Of a DNA stretch of 11,848 nt, positions 6,526 to 11,848 are shown piece after piece. The stretch's first letter is position 1. Each line of letters starts with the position of its first letter. The stretch spans positions 1 to 11,848 of the forward strand of contig JASIJN010000428.1 in assembly GCA_030050125.1 (NCBI GenBank), in the 5' to 3' direction. Position numbers and translations under genes: made by a program. Source of the stretch: Streptosporangiaceae bacterium. Its GTDB lineage: Bacteria > Actinomycetota > Actinomycetes > Streptosporangiales > Streptosporangiaceae. The notes below the pieces were generated by a model that was not told the DNA's origin, ran no database searches, and was given only the letters and a program-made list of their open reading frames with translations.

Positions 6526-7683
6526 TCAGAACGGCACGGGCAGCGGACTGGCGGCAAGCCACTCCAGCGCGGGCCGCGGCGCCGCGGACCGGCAGATCCT
6601 GCAGTCCGGCAGCCGCTTCAGCGTCTCTGTCACCGTGAGCTGGGGATCCTGGAAGGTCATCTCGAGCAGCCTGCCGACCGACAGCGGCGCCGAGACCCGG
6701 CTGGCCAGCCGCACCACCTCGCCGATCGTGTGCGCCGCGTTCAGGACGACCAGGCCGTTGAACGCGGCGGTGTCCTCGCCGAACTTGTCACCCCTGGCCT
6801 CGATCGCCCGCAGCTCGCTGGCGACCATGCGGCTGACCGGATCGGCCTCCTGGACCTGGTCGTACCAGCACTCGACGCAGCCGCTGATGCCGGGCACGAC
6901 GGTGTACAGGAGCGAGCGCTGGGTGTCGACTCCGCCGGATATCATCGCGGCGCCGGCGCGCACGCAGGCTTCGTTCACCCAGTGCGGGATGTCCAGCTTC
7001 GGCCCGTCAGCCGAGCAGACGACGATGTCGCGGTCGCTGACCACGCGGTAGGCGTCGTCGGCGGACATGATCCTGGACTGTTCCACCCTCAGGGTGATCG
7101 AGCTGTTCAGCGCGCGGGCCCGGTCAGCGGCGATATGGACCTTGTGCTGGCCGAGGAAGGGCTCGCCGTAGAGAACCTGGCGGTTGAGGTTCGACAGCTC
7201 CACCCGGTCGAAGTCGACGATCGTGATGTCGGTGAACCCGATCGCAACCAGGTCGAGCAGCAGATGGGTGCCGACCCCGCCGACGCCGATCACCGCGACC
7301 TTGCAGTCCCTCATGCGCCGCTGGAACTCGTACTTGGATACCGACGTCGAGGCGTACGTCTCGAAGAAGCCAAAGTTCGGTGCCCAGCGCTCGGCCGAAG
7401 CCGCGTCGAAATCGCTGCCGGTGTCCGAGGCGTCCTGGATCAGGCCGCAATCATCGAGGTCGCGGACGGCTTGCGCCACCTCGCCGGCCGTCACGTCGGG
7501 AAACTCGTCTTGCAGTGCCCGGCAGATCGCGTCAGGGTCCCGGTTGCCGTCCATCAGCCGCAGCAGCGCCAGCACCCGGCCGTCCGGGTCCTCCAGCGAG
7601 GTCAGCGTGCCACTGACCCTGAAATGAACGGCCCCATCGGCGACGAAATGCGGGATGCTTACCTTTAGCGTCGGACGTAGCAC
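6526..7683 (-). CDS. ThiF/MccB-like peptide-adenylating enzyme with N-terminal PqqD-like RRE
   Basis: A 385-residue protein. About 1-88 look like a PqqD-like winged-helix peptide-recognition element (hydrophobic strands, then GRVLALLRLMDGNRDPDAIC and a second helix pair). From about 105 on it is an E1/ThiF fold: nucleotide loop VIGVGGVGTH (131-140), DFDRVELSNLNRQ (157-169) with conserved Asp, Asn, Arg and Gln, Lys181, and the likely magnesium-binding Asp226 in CSADGPKLD. Two CxxC pairs, Cys269/272 and Cys361/364, should hold a structural zinc. MccB and PaaA of the microcin C and pantocin A pathways share this RRE-plus-ThiF layout and activate carboxylates of short ribosomal peptides with ATP. 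GTG start with AAGGAGG five bases upstream. The 18-residue gene just before it is the natural substrate candidate. It could otherwise activate a different carrier, but the RRE makes a peptide substrate likely. Confidence 0.87.
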   Translation of the reverse strand: MLRPTLKVSIPHFVADGAVHFRVSGTLTSLEDPDGRVLALLRLMDGNRDPDAICRALQDEFPDVTAGEVAQAVRDLDDCGLIQDASDTGSDFDAASAERWAPNFGFFETYASTSVSKYEFQRRMRDCKVAVIGVGGVGTHLLLDLVAIGFTDITIVDFDRVELSNLNRQVLYGEPFLGQHKVHIAADRARALNSSITLRVEQSRIMSADDAYRVVSDRDIVVCSADGPKLDIPHWVNEACVRAGAAMISGGVDTQRSLLYTVVPGISGCVECWYDQVQEADPVSRMVASELRAIEARGDKFGEDTAAFNGLVVLNAAHTIGEVVRLASRVSAPLSVGRLLEMTFQDPQLTVTETLKRLPDCRICRSAAPRPALEWLAASPLPVPF

Positions 7684-7700
7684 ATGTGCCTCCTTCTCGT

Positions 7701-7739
7701 GCGGAGAGGGCCGGGTATCGCGACGCCGGCCCTCTCCGC
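7701..7739 (-). terminator. Strong hairpin between the peptide gene and the adenylating enzyme (attenuator-like)
   Basis: Two perfect 14-base arms, GCGGAGAGGGCCGG (7701-7714) and its complement at 7726-7739, enclose an 11-base loop. It starts 7 bases after the peptide stop and ends a few bases before the ThiF-gene ribosome binding site. There is no T-run, so full termination is doubtful. Such structures often give a short precursor gene more transcript than the enzyme genes behind it, by partial termination or by protecting the 3' end. Confidence 0.7.
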
Positions 7740-7746
7740 GGCGGGA

Positions 7747-7803
7747 TCAGTACTTGGTGCTGAAACCAGCCAGGCTGTACCGCTTCTCAGACTTCTTGAT
7801 CAC
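7747..7803 (-). CDS. Putative RiPP precursor peptide, 18 residues
   Basis: A GTG at 7803 opens an 18-codon frame ending in TGA: MIKKSEKRYSLAGFSTKY. The ribosome binding site AGGAGGTGA, 8 bases upstream, is close to a perfect match to the 16S tail and is the best in the window; an in-frame TGA just upstream rules out a longer product. The peptide is Lys/Ser-rich at its start, has no Cys, and ends in Tyr; KRYS and STKY look like a loose internal echo. It is followed by a hairpin and then by a ThiF enzyme with a peptide-recognition domain, as expected for a precursor gene. If the enzyme works like MccB, the C-terminal carboxylate (Tyr18) or a side-chain carboxylate (Glu6, the only one) would be adenylated. 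I do not recognise the sequence from a named family; product structure and activity are unknown. Confidence 0.72.
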   Translation of the reverse strand: MIKKSEKRYSLAGFSTKY

Positions 7804-7811
7804 TAGTAAAT

Positions 7812-7820
7812 TCACCTCCT
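7812..7820 (-). promoter_or_regulatory. Near-consensus Shine-Dalgarno of the peptide gene
   Basis: AGGAGGTGA on the minus strand, 8 bases ahead of the GTG at 7803. Its strength argues that the short frame is translated at a high rate. Confidence 0.8.
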
Positions 7821-7986
7821 CCCGGACTTAGGCAACAGGCGGATTCCCTTACCCGGCGCTGGGCAAGTCGCGGGAGAAAGGCGTGGTCCAAGACGGTCGA
7901 GCATCGCCGACCGCGGAATAAAGATCGCCTCAACGGAGGACTCCGCATCGGACAATCCCCGCCATCTTCAGATCCATATCGGCATT

Positions 7987-8015
7987 ATCCTAGATCGGCC
8001 ATTCTTTGCCGTCTA
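7987..8015 (-). promoter_or_regulatory. Candidate sigma-70-type promoter for the peptide-ThiF-MFS operon
   Basis: TAGACG (minus strand, 8015-8010) and TAGGAT (7992-7987) are separated by exactly 17 bases. TAGGAT is a common actinobacterial -10 form; the -35 matches TTGACA at four of six positions. The transcript would start near 7980, giving a leader of about 177 bases before the peptide GTG. Pattern match only. Confidence 0.45.
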
Positions 8016-8129
8016 GGGCCCACCTGATGCCCATGTGGCGGAAGTGAGAATTGATGGAATTCGGCCGACGCTGGCCGAATTGTTCATCTACCCCGGCGAC
8101 CGTCGCCTGTTCCCGGACAACTCGCGGGC

Positions 8130-8984
8130 TCAGGCAGGCTCGGCGATGACCGGATTCTCCAGGGCGCCGATCCTGTCGATCTCGACCCGGACGGTGTCGC
8201 CGGCCTTCAGGTACAAGCCGGGCCGGTGCCAGGCGATACCGCTCGGCGTGCCGGTCGACAGCACGTCGCCGACCTCGAGGGTGAACGCGCTGGACAGGTA
8301 CGACACTTGCTCGTAGATGTTGAACAGCATGTCCCCGGTGTGGCCGTCCTGCCGCAGGTCGCCGTTGACGTAGGTGCGGAGGCGAAGGTCGAGCGGGTCG
8401 CCGATCTCGTCAGGAGTGACGATCCATGGCCCGATCGGCCCGTGGGTGTCGAAAGACTTGCTGACAACCATGCCCGGCTCGAGTTCCTGCCAGTCGCGCA
8501 CGCTGACATCGTTGACGATGGTGAACCCGCCGATCACGTCGAGCACCGCCGGCCTGTCGTTCGGCACGTTCTTGCAGCGCCGGCCGATCACCACGCCAAG
8601 CTCGCCCTCGTAGTCGATCTCGTCGGGAGCGACCCGGGGGATCCAGACCGGATCGCCCGGACCAACGATGGACGTCTGCTGCTTGTTGAACCAGGCCTGC
8701 CGGGTTGGCCGCTGCATGTGCGTCTCTTCCAGGTGAGCAGCGTAGTTGTAGCCGATGGCCAGGAACTTCGGCGGTCGGGGTACGGGCGGGCCGAGCTGCA
8801 CGCTAGACAGCGGCAGACGCGGGGCACTGGCCGAACTCGCCGACACGGCCGCCTCCGGCCCGCGGCCCAGCAGGTCGATCATGGTGGCCACCGCCGGATC
8901 GGCCGCGGTCAGGTCGACGACCTCGTCGCCGTCGACGACGCCGACATGCCACGCTGCACGCCCATCGAACGTCGCGAGCCTCAT
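8130..8984 (-). CDS. Fumarylacetoacetate hydrolase (FAH) family protein
   Basis: From ATG at 8984 the protein is 284 residues, the usual length for bacterial FAH-domain enzymes (acylpyruvases, fumarylpyruvate hydrolases, HpcE-type isomerases, oxaloacetate decarboxylases). The N-terminal cap MRLATFDGRAAWHVGVVDGD is typical. The catalytic domain shows FLAIGYNYAAHLEE (74-87), the metal-binding DEIDYEGELGVVIG with Glu126 and Glu128, Asp159 in IVNDVSVRDWQ, Lys176 and Asp179 in KSFDTHGPIGPW, and the closing LSTGTPSGIAWHR. All key residues appear intact, so it should bind a divalent metal and act on a 2-keto or acylpyruvate-type substrate; which one cannot be read from sequence. The open frame continues to 9188, but that Arg-rich extension lacks family similarity. 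It lies upstream of the peptide operon across 326 bases, and a shared function is not indicated. Confidence 0.9.
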   Translation of the reverse strand: MRLATFDGRAAWHVGVVDGDEVVDLTAADPAVATMIDLLGRGPEAAVSASSASAPRLPLSSVQLGPPVPRPPKFLAIGYNYAAHLEETHMQRPTRQAWFNKQQTSIVGPGDPVWIPRVAPDEIDYEGELGVVIGRRCKNVPNDRPAVLDVIGGFTIVNDVSVRDWQELEPGMVVSKSFDTHGPIGPWIVTPDEIGDPLDLRLRTYVNGDLRQDGHTGDMLFNIYEQVSYLSSAFTLEVGDVLSTGTPSGIAWHRPGLYLKAGDTVRVEIDRIGALENPVIAEPA

Positions 8985-9128
8985 CTGTCTGACCCCCGTC
9001 ACAGTGGCTCGGTGAGATCCAGGAAGGATCATTGTCCCATCGGGCACTGGGCCTGGCCGGCCGCGGGTCGTAGCGCGACTCGATTGCCTGCCTGTCCGCC
9101 GTCGCCGGGCTCGGCTTGCCGCGCGTGG

Positions 9129-9134
9129 CAGACT
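9129..9134 (+). promoter_or_regulatory. Possible -10 box for a leaderless transcript
   Basis: CAGACT lies exactly 7 bases ahead of the ATG at 9142, the spacing expected when the transcript begins at the start codon. No ribosome binding site precedes that ATG, and I see no clear -35. Confidence 0.4.
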
Positions 9135-9141
9135 GGCGTTC

Positions 9142-9543
9142 ATGATGTCCCCGCGGACGCTCTGCGGGCTGCCATGGGCATGGTTCACGGCCTGGATGCT
9201 CGTCGGCGCGGGCTATGCCCTGAGCTTCATCGGGATCGCGTCGGTCGGATTGTTCCTGATACCGCTTCCGGTGCTGGCCACGGTGCTGCTGGCCCGGCGA
9301 CGGCAGGCGAGCGGCGGATTGCCGGGCCTGATATCTGGTCTTGCCGTCCCGGTGCTCTACGTGGCCTATTTGAACCGGGCCGGACCCGGGACCATCTGCA
9401 CCGCCGTAGCAGGCGGGCAGGAGTGCGATGGCGAATGGAGTCCCTGGCCGTGGCTGGCCGTCGGCGTGATCTTGTTCGTCCTCGGCGTCGCCGCGTTCAT
9501 CGGTTGGCAGCGGCGAGCCAGTCACCGGCCGTACCAGGACTGA
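9142..9543 (+). CDS. Small integral membrane protein, unknown function
   Basis: A 133-residue protein with hydrophobic segments at about 10-33, 34-50, 61-77 and 102-121, suggesting four membrane helices. Between helices 3 and 4 lies a short exposed loop with two cysteines (TICTAVAGGQECDGEW) that could form a disulfide outside the cell. The basic RRRQ after helix 2 and the basic tail QRRASHRPYQD point to cytoplasmic sides there. I do not recognise a family. The gene runs divergently from the FAH gene and probably has its own promoter. ATG at 9145 is an alternative start. Confidence 0.75.
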   Translation: MMSPRTLCGLPWAWFTAWMLVGAGYALSFIGIASVGLFLIPLPVLATVLLARRRQASGGLPGLISGLAVPVLYVAYLNRAGPGTICTAVAGGQECDGEWSPWPWLAVGVILFVLGVAAFIGWQRRASHRPYQD

Positions 9544-9683
9544 GAGGCACCGGCCCGGGCGGGCCTAAGCGCCAGCCGCGGGATCTAAGCACTCACGGCC
9601 GGTAAATCCTGGGCGATCGCCCGATTCGCGCCGGGCGGTCTTAGCCGCATCGTCGGAACGTAACCGACGTCAAGGAGGCGCCA

Positions 9684-9902
9684 ATGGATCCCGTCATGAT
9701 CCAGCACCTGGCGCGCGCGCGGCTGGCCGACCTGCACCGCCAGGCCCGGCGCGAAGCAATGGCCCGGGCCGTCCGCCAGAGCCGCCGCGCGCGCAGGCAG
9801 CTCACCGGCTATCACCGATCCGGGCTGCTGCGGGCGTTGAACTGGCGGGGTTCCCGTAGCTGCGCCGGCGGTCGATCGCTTGGCGCTCGCGGCATAGGGT
9901 GA
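9684..9902 (+). CDS. Small Arg-rich hypothetical protein
   Basis: A 72-residue protein preceded by a good ribosome binding site (AAGGAGG, 9672-9678, five bases before ATG). Residues 4-40 (MIQHLARARLADLHRQARRE and the following Arg-rich stretch) form one basic helix of a kind I recall in many short actinobacterial proteins annotated only as hypothetical. The last third is Gly/Arg/Ser-rich and looks disordered. The strong start signal and the helix make it likely to be real; no function can be given. Confidence 0.62.
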   Translation: MDPVMIQHLARARLADLHRQARREAMARAVRQSRRARRQLTGYHRSGLLRALNWRGSRSCAGGRSLGARGIG

Positions 9903-9985
9903 CGCCGGGAGTCAAGCGGTCGTGAGTTGCCGCCAGCTCGCCACGAGACCCTCGTTGAACCGAGCACCCGGGAGCCTGCCGCGGA

Positions 9986-10324
9986 TCAGCGATTGAGCTG
10001 GTTATCTCGCCCGGCGGGAGGGCGCAGGCCCACAAGCTGGCGCAGTTGCTGTCTCGGGCACAGGGCCAGGGTGACCAGCTCCGATGTCGCGACCGCGATC
10101 GCCGCGCCCCGCCACAGGGAGGCCGACGGCCCGGCCGCCAGCACGGCCGCGCTGAATGCAGCTGCCGACAGGAGCGTCACGCGCACGAACGCGACCTGCC
10201 AGCGGCGCAGCGGCCGTCGTCTCGCCTCCCGCCGGTCAGGCTTCAGGATCCGGTCGTAGCCGTCCTGCGGTGGCGGCCACGGCCTCAGCTGCGGCGGCGC
10301 TTGATCATCGGCCTCGGGGCGCAC
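9986..10324 (-). CDS. Small two-helix membrane protein, unknown function
   Basis: A 112-residue frame with a Pro/Arg-rich cytoplasm-like start, hydrophobic helices at about 44-66 and 69-88, and a basic tail. The block LRRWQVAFVRVTLLSAAAFS followed by a second hydrophobic segment is a plausible membrane hairpin. The GTG start has no clear ribosome binding site at proper spacing and the start may be elsewhere. Overlapping frames on the plus strand lack such a pattern and look like shadows. No family recognised. Confidence 0.5.
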   Translation of the reverse strand: MRPEADDQAPPQLRPWPPPQDGYDRILKPDRREARRRPLRRWQVAFVRVTLLSAAAFSAAVLAAGPSASLWRGAAIAVATSELVTLALCPRQQLRQLVGLRPPAGRDNQLNR

Positions 10325-10388
10325 TTCCCGATCGTAACCTCTGGCCCGGCCTAAGTCCTGCCGCGGCGGCCTGGCCGTCGCTGCGGTC

Positions 10389-10394
10389 TAGAAT
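10389..10394 (+). promoter_or_regulatory. Possible -10 box upstream of the DinB-like gene
   Basis: TAGAAT, a good -10 match, lies 75 bases ahead of the ATG at 10464 in the gap between two genes. No recognisable -35 is found at 16-19 bases upstream. Confidence 0.35.
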
Positions 10395-10463
10395 CCGCGG
10401 CAGCGAGCTATTGGCCCGCGAACGAGACCCCAGGGACCGTGATCGCCCCCCAGGAGGTTGAGC

Positions 10464-10979
10464 ATGACCGGCAATCAGCGCGAGGACCCCGAAGACCAGG
10501 CTCTGCTGGCCTTCCTCGCCGCCCAGCGCGACGTGGTGCTTTCCATCGTGGAAGGGCTGGACGAGCAGGCATGGCACCGGTCGGTGGTGCCGTCGGGCTG
10601 GACGCCGGCTGGGCTGGTGGAGCACCTGGGAGGTGCCGAGTACCACTGGTTCCAGCATGTCGTCGCCGACTCGAGGGAAGACCTGCCCGTGGACGAGGAC
10701 CTGCCTGCCTACGATCCGACGGCGGCATTCGTCTCGGACCGGTCCTCAGCGGAGATCATCGATGATTACCGGAACGAGTGCGCGCGCTCGGATGCGGTGC
10801 TGGCGGTGACGCCGCTGTCGGCGCGGCCGCGCGGCAGGCACGGCGGTCCGGAGATGGACGAACCCCCGGACGTGCGCTGGGTCGTGCTGCACATGATCGA
10901 GGAGACCGCGCGGCACGCCGGTCACCTGGACATCGCCAGGGAACTGATCGACGGCCAGACAGGACTCGGGCCTCGCTGA
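10464..10979 (+). CDS. DinB-like four-helix protein (DUF664)
   Basis: A 171-residue protein from ATG at 10464, six bases after AGGAGG. The DUF664 pattern is clear: helix 1 with LLAFLAAQRDVVLSIVEGLD, then SGWTPAGLVEHLGGAEYHWF (44-63) and the C-terminal block VLHMIEETARHAGHLDIARE (141-160). His54, His151 and His154 (with His143 or Glu147 nearby) are candidates for the metal site usual in DinB/YfiT-type proteins. In actinobacteria such proteins include thiol-dependent (mycothiol) S-transferases, so a detoxification role is possible but not shown. A TTG two codons upstream sits inside the ribosome-binding-site spacer and is unlikely to be the start. It stands alone between divergent small genes. 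Confidence 0.9.
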   Translation: MTGNQREDPEDQALLAFLAAQRDVVLSIVEGLDEQAWHRSVVPSGWTPAGLVEHLGGAEYHWFQHVVADSREDLPVDEDLPAYDPTAAFVSDRSSAEIIDDYRNECARSDAVLAVTPLSARPRGRHGGPEMDEPPDVRWVVLHMIEETARHAGHLDIARELIDGQTGLGPR

Positions 10980-11112
10980 GCGCCGCTAAGACCGGCCGGC
11001 CGCGCTGGTGATAGCAGCACCAGCCCCAGCGTCGGCGCACGACGGCGAGCCTACTAATTGCCCCGGTCACCTGCTCTGGTCCGCGGGGTCCAGGCCCACG
11101 GGTCAAATGGGG

Positions 11113-11118
11113 CAGAAT
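11113..11118 (+). promoter_or_regulatory. Possible -10 box for a leaderless transcript
   Basis: CAGAAT lies six bases before the ATG at 11125, which has no ribosome binding site. This spacing fits a leaderless start; no convincing -35 seen. Confidence 0.35.
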
Positions 11119-11124
11119 GTAGGC

Positions 11125-11379
11125 ATGGCTCGGAAAAGGCCATGGTGGCAGACGACGACCAACCTTCGCTCGGCCGTCGTGCTTGGCAGCTCGTGGCCCA
11201 TCGTCGGCCTGGTCGACCTGGGACTCGGGATCGTCCTCGACAAAACATGGATTGTCGTCCTTAGCAGCCTCTACCTGCTAGGCGGACTGCCTTGGTACAT
11301 CACGGCAATAGTCCTGCTCAGGAGGACCCATGTCGGTACTGCCTCCCGGGAGACTCAACCCCTAGCTTCAGATCCGTAG
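11125..11379 (+). CDS. Small two-helix membrane protein, unknown function
   Basis: An 84-residue protein beginning MARKRPWWQTTTNLRSAVVL. A basic, Trp-containing start is followed by hydrophobic helices at about 17-36 and 39-63 and a short polar tail. The frame is open further upstream to 11008, but that part is Pro/Gly-rich without hydrophobic or family character, so the later ATG is preferred. No family recognised. A 6-bp hairpin (CAGATC/GATCTG, 11369-11386) spans the stop codon and may mark the transcript end. Confidence 0.65.
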   Translation: MARKRPWWQTTTNLRSAVVLGSSWPIVGLVDLGLGIVLDKTWIVVLSSLYLLGGLPWYITAIVLLRRTHVGTASRETQPLASDP

Positions 11380-11470
11380 AGATCTGCGACCTAGCTCGCT
11401 GCCAGCGTATATGCCATTGACCTGCTCCAACTTTGCTTATTGATGTGCTGCCACTGGCGACGTTGGGCGC

Positions 11471-11547
11471 TGGCGCGCCTGGCAGGACTCGAACCTGCGA
11501 CCGGCTGCTTAGAAGGCAGCTGCTCTGTCCAGCTGAGCTACAGGCGC
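11471..11547 (-). tRNA. tRNA-Arg (anticodon UCU)
   Basis: On the minus strand a full cloverleaf can be drawn: acceptor GCGCCTG/CAGGCGC, D-stem GCTC/GAGC, anticodon stem GCTGC/GCAGC with loop CTTCTAA (anticodon TCT at positions 34-36), and T-stem GCAGG/CCTGC with loop TTCGAGT. The discriminator base is G and the 3' CCA is encoded (11471-11473). It would read AGA, and possibly AGG, codons, which are rare in high-GC genomes. Confidence 0.96.
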
Positions 11548-11660
11548 CAGAGTCTGCAATTGTGCATGTCAAAGGTCACGCGGGGGACACAGCGCGGACG
11601 AGCCCAGATCGCATTCGGGAGAGCATGGGACCGAGACGGCGGCGCCGGTCCCCTATTGTC

Positions 11661-11848
11661 ATGTCCGTGACAGCGACGGCCGGCGGGTCTCGTGCATCCG
11701 CGTCGCGCGGCGCCTCCGGTACCAGGCTACCGGGCTGGCCGGCGGCCTCGGGCATTGTCGCGGGCGTGGCGGCCGACGCGTTGCTCGGCGACCCGCGGCG
11801 CGGCCATCCGGTCGCTCTGTTCGGCCGGGCCGCGCAGGCCGCGCAGAA
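11661..11848 (+). CDS. cobD: Cobalamin biosynthesis protein CobD/CbiB, N-terminal part
   Basis: The gene begins here and runs off the right edge; 62 codons are visible. After a Ser/Ala/Gly-rich start comes a hydrophobic helix and then VAADALLGDPRRGHPVALFG, the diagnostic N-terminal signature of CobD/CbiB. This membrane enzyme attaches the aminopropanol arm (or its phosphate) to adenosylcobyric acid in the late steps of B12 synthesis. ATG at 11661 lies only two bases after a possible -10 (TATTGT, 11654-11659). If that box is used, the transcript would begin at GTG 11667, giving a leaderless start two codons later. No ribosome binding site is evident for either. Confidence 0.88.
   Translation, partial: MSVTATAGGSRASASRGASGTRLPGWPAASGIVAGVAADALLGDPRRGHPVALFGRAAQAAQ

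Larger units (their letters stand above)
7804..8129 (-). other. 326-base intergenic region: promoter and leader of the peptide operon
   Basis: No gene of normal size is seen on either strand. It carries the ribosome binding site of the 18-residue gene, a possible promoter at 7987-8015 about 180 bases upstream, a small GC hairpin (CGGAG-TC-CTCCG, around 7935-7946), and a 15-codon frame (7930-7977) that begins three bases after the predicted transcript start. The rest shows nothing I can interpret. Confidence 0.5.

Noticed and set aside
6472..7668. Plus-strand open frame opposite the ThiF-like gene
   Set aside because: Mirror of the real gene; no recognisable fold, while the opposite strand has the GxGGxG loop and CxxC pairs.
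6526..7803. Naming the enzyme and peptide mccB and mccA, or paaA and paaP
   Set aside because: The architecture is alike, but the peptide sequence differs from those I recall and orthology cannot be judged without a search.
8130..8984. FAH-family enzyme as a tailoring enzyme of the peptide cluster
   Set aside because: It is separated by a 326-base gap with its own promoter-like region, and this family is not a usual RiPP partner.
8226..9605. Long plus-strand open frame across the FAH gene and the small membrane gene
   Set aside because: It spans two better-supported genes in other frames and has shadow-type composition.
11471..11547. Attachment site or integrated element at the tRNA-Arg gene
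   Set aside because: No repeat of the tRNA 3' end and no integrase or phage gene is seen in the window.
11318..11572. Minus-strand open frame covering the tRNA
   Set aside because: Its core residues (AGQSSCLLSSRSQVRVLPGA) are simply the translation of the tRNA-Arg sequence, a familiar false ORF.
1..11848. CRISPR arrays, insertion sequences, origins
   Set aside because: No regularly spaced repeats, transposase-like proteins, terminal inverted repeats or origin-like repeat clusters were seen.

Overview
The window comes from a high-GC actinobacterium. The evidence is GTG starts, GC-rich codon use in most genes, a DUF664-type DinB gene, an actinobacterial-style cobD beginning at the right edge, and several starts that look leaderless. 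I cannot name a genus.

Layout. (1) 58-525, minus: a YbaK/EbsC-type aminoacyl-tRNA deacylase-like gene. (2) 753-2262, plus: a two-gene unit overlapping by 8 bases and visibly poorer in GC than its surroundings. It encodes a two-helix membrane protein of the DUF6232 type and a nucleosidase of the PNP/MTAN superfamily. (3) 2305-7803, minus: one long same-strand run that, in transcription order, holds an 18-residue peptide gene, a strong hairpin, a ThiF/MccB-like adenylating enzyme with an N-terminal PqqD-like domain, an MFS exporter, an RCC1-repeat lipoprotein, a 33-residue small ORF, and a second MFS transporter. (4) 8130-8984, minus: a fumarylacetoacetate-hydrolase-family enzyme, 326 bases upstream of the peptide gene. 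(5) 9142-11379: small membrane and hypothetical proteins plus a DinB-like protein. (6) 11471-11547, minus: tRNA-Arg(UCU). (7) 11661 to the end: the start of cobD.

Two parts look like dedicated systems. In the first, the last residues of the DUF6232 protein and the first residues of the nucleosidase carry the same short motif (G-D-x-V-S/T-Q-aromatic-G-x-x-N-V/I-G). It resembles RHIM and bacterial amyloid signalling (BASS) motifs. A membrane sensor and a nucleotide- or nucleoside-cleaving effector could therefore be coupled by like-with-like assembly, as in NLR-associated amyloid signalling.

The second is a probable small RiPP locus of the microcin C / pantocin A type. An 18-residue precursor with a near-perfect ribosome binding site is followed by an attenuator-like hairpin, then by the RRE-ThiF enzyme and an exporter. 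Both readings rest on sequence patterns and family knowledge recalled from memory; no search was run.
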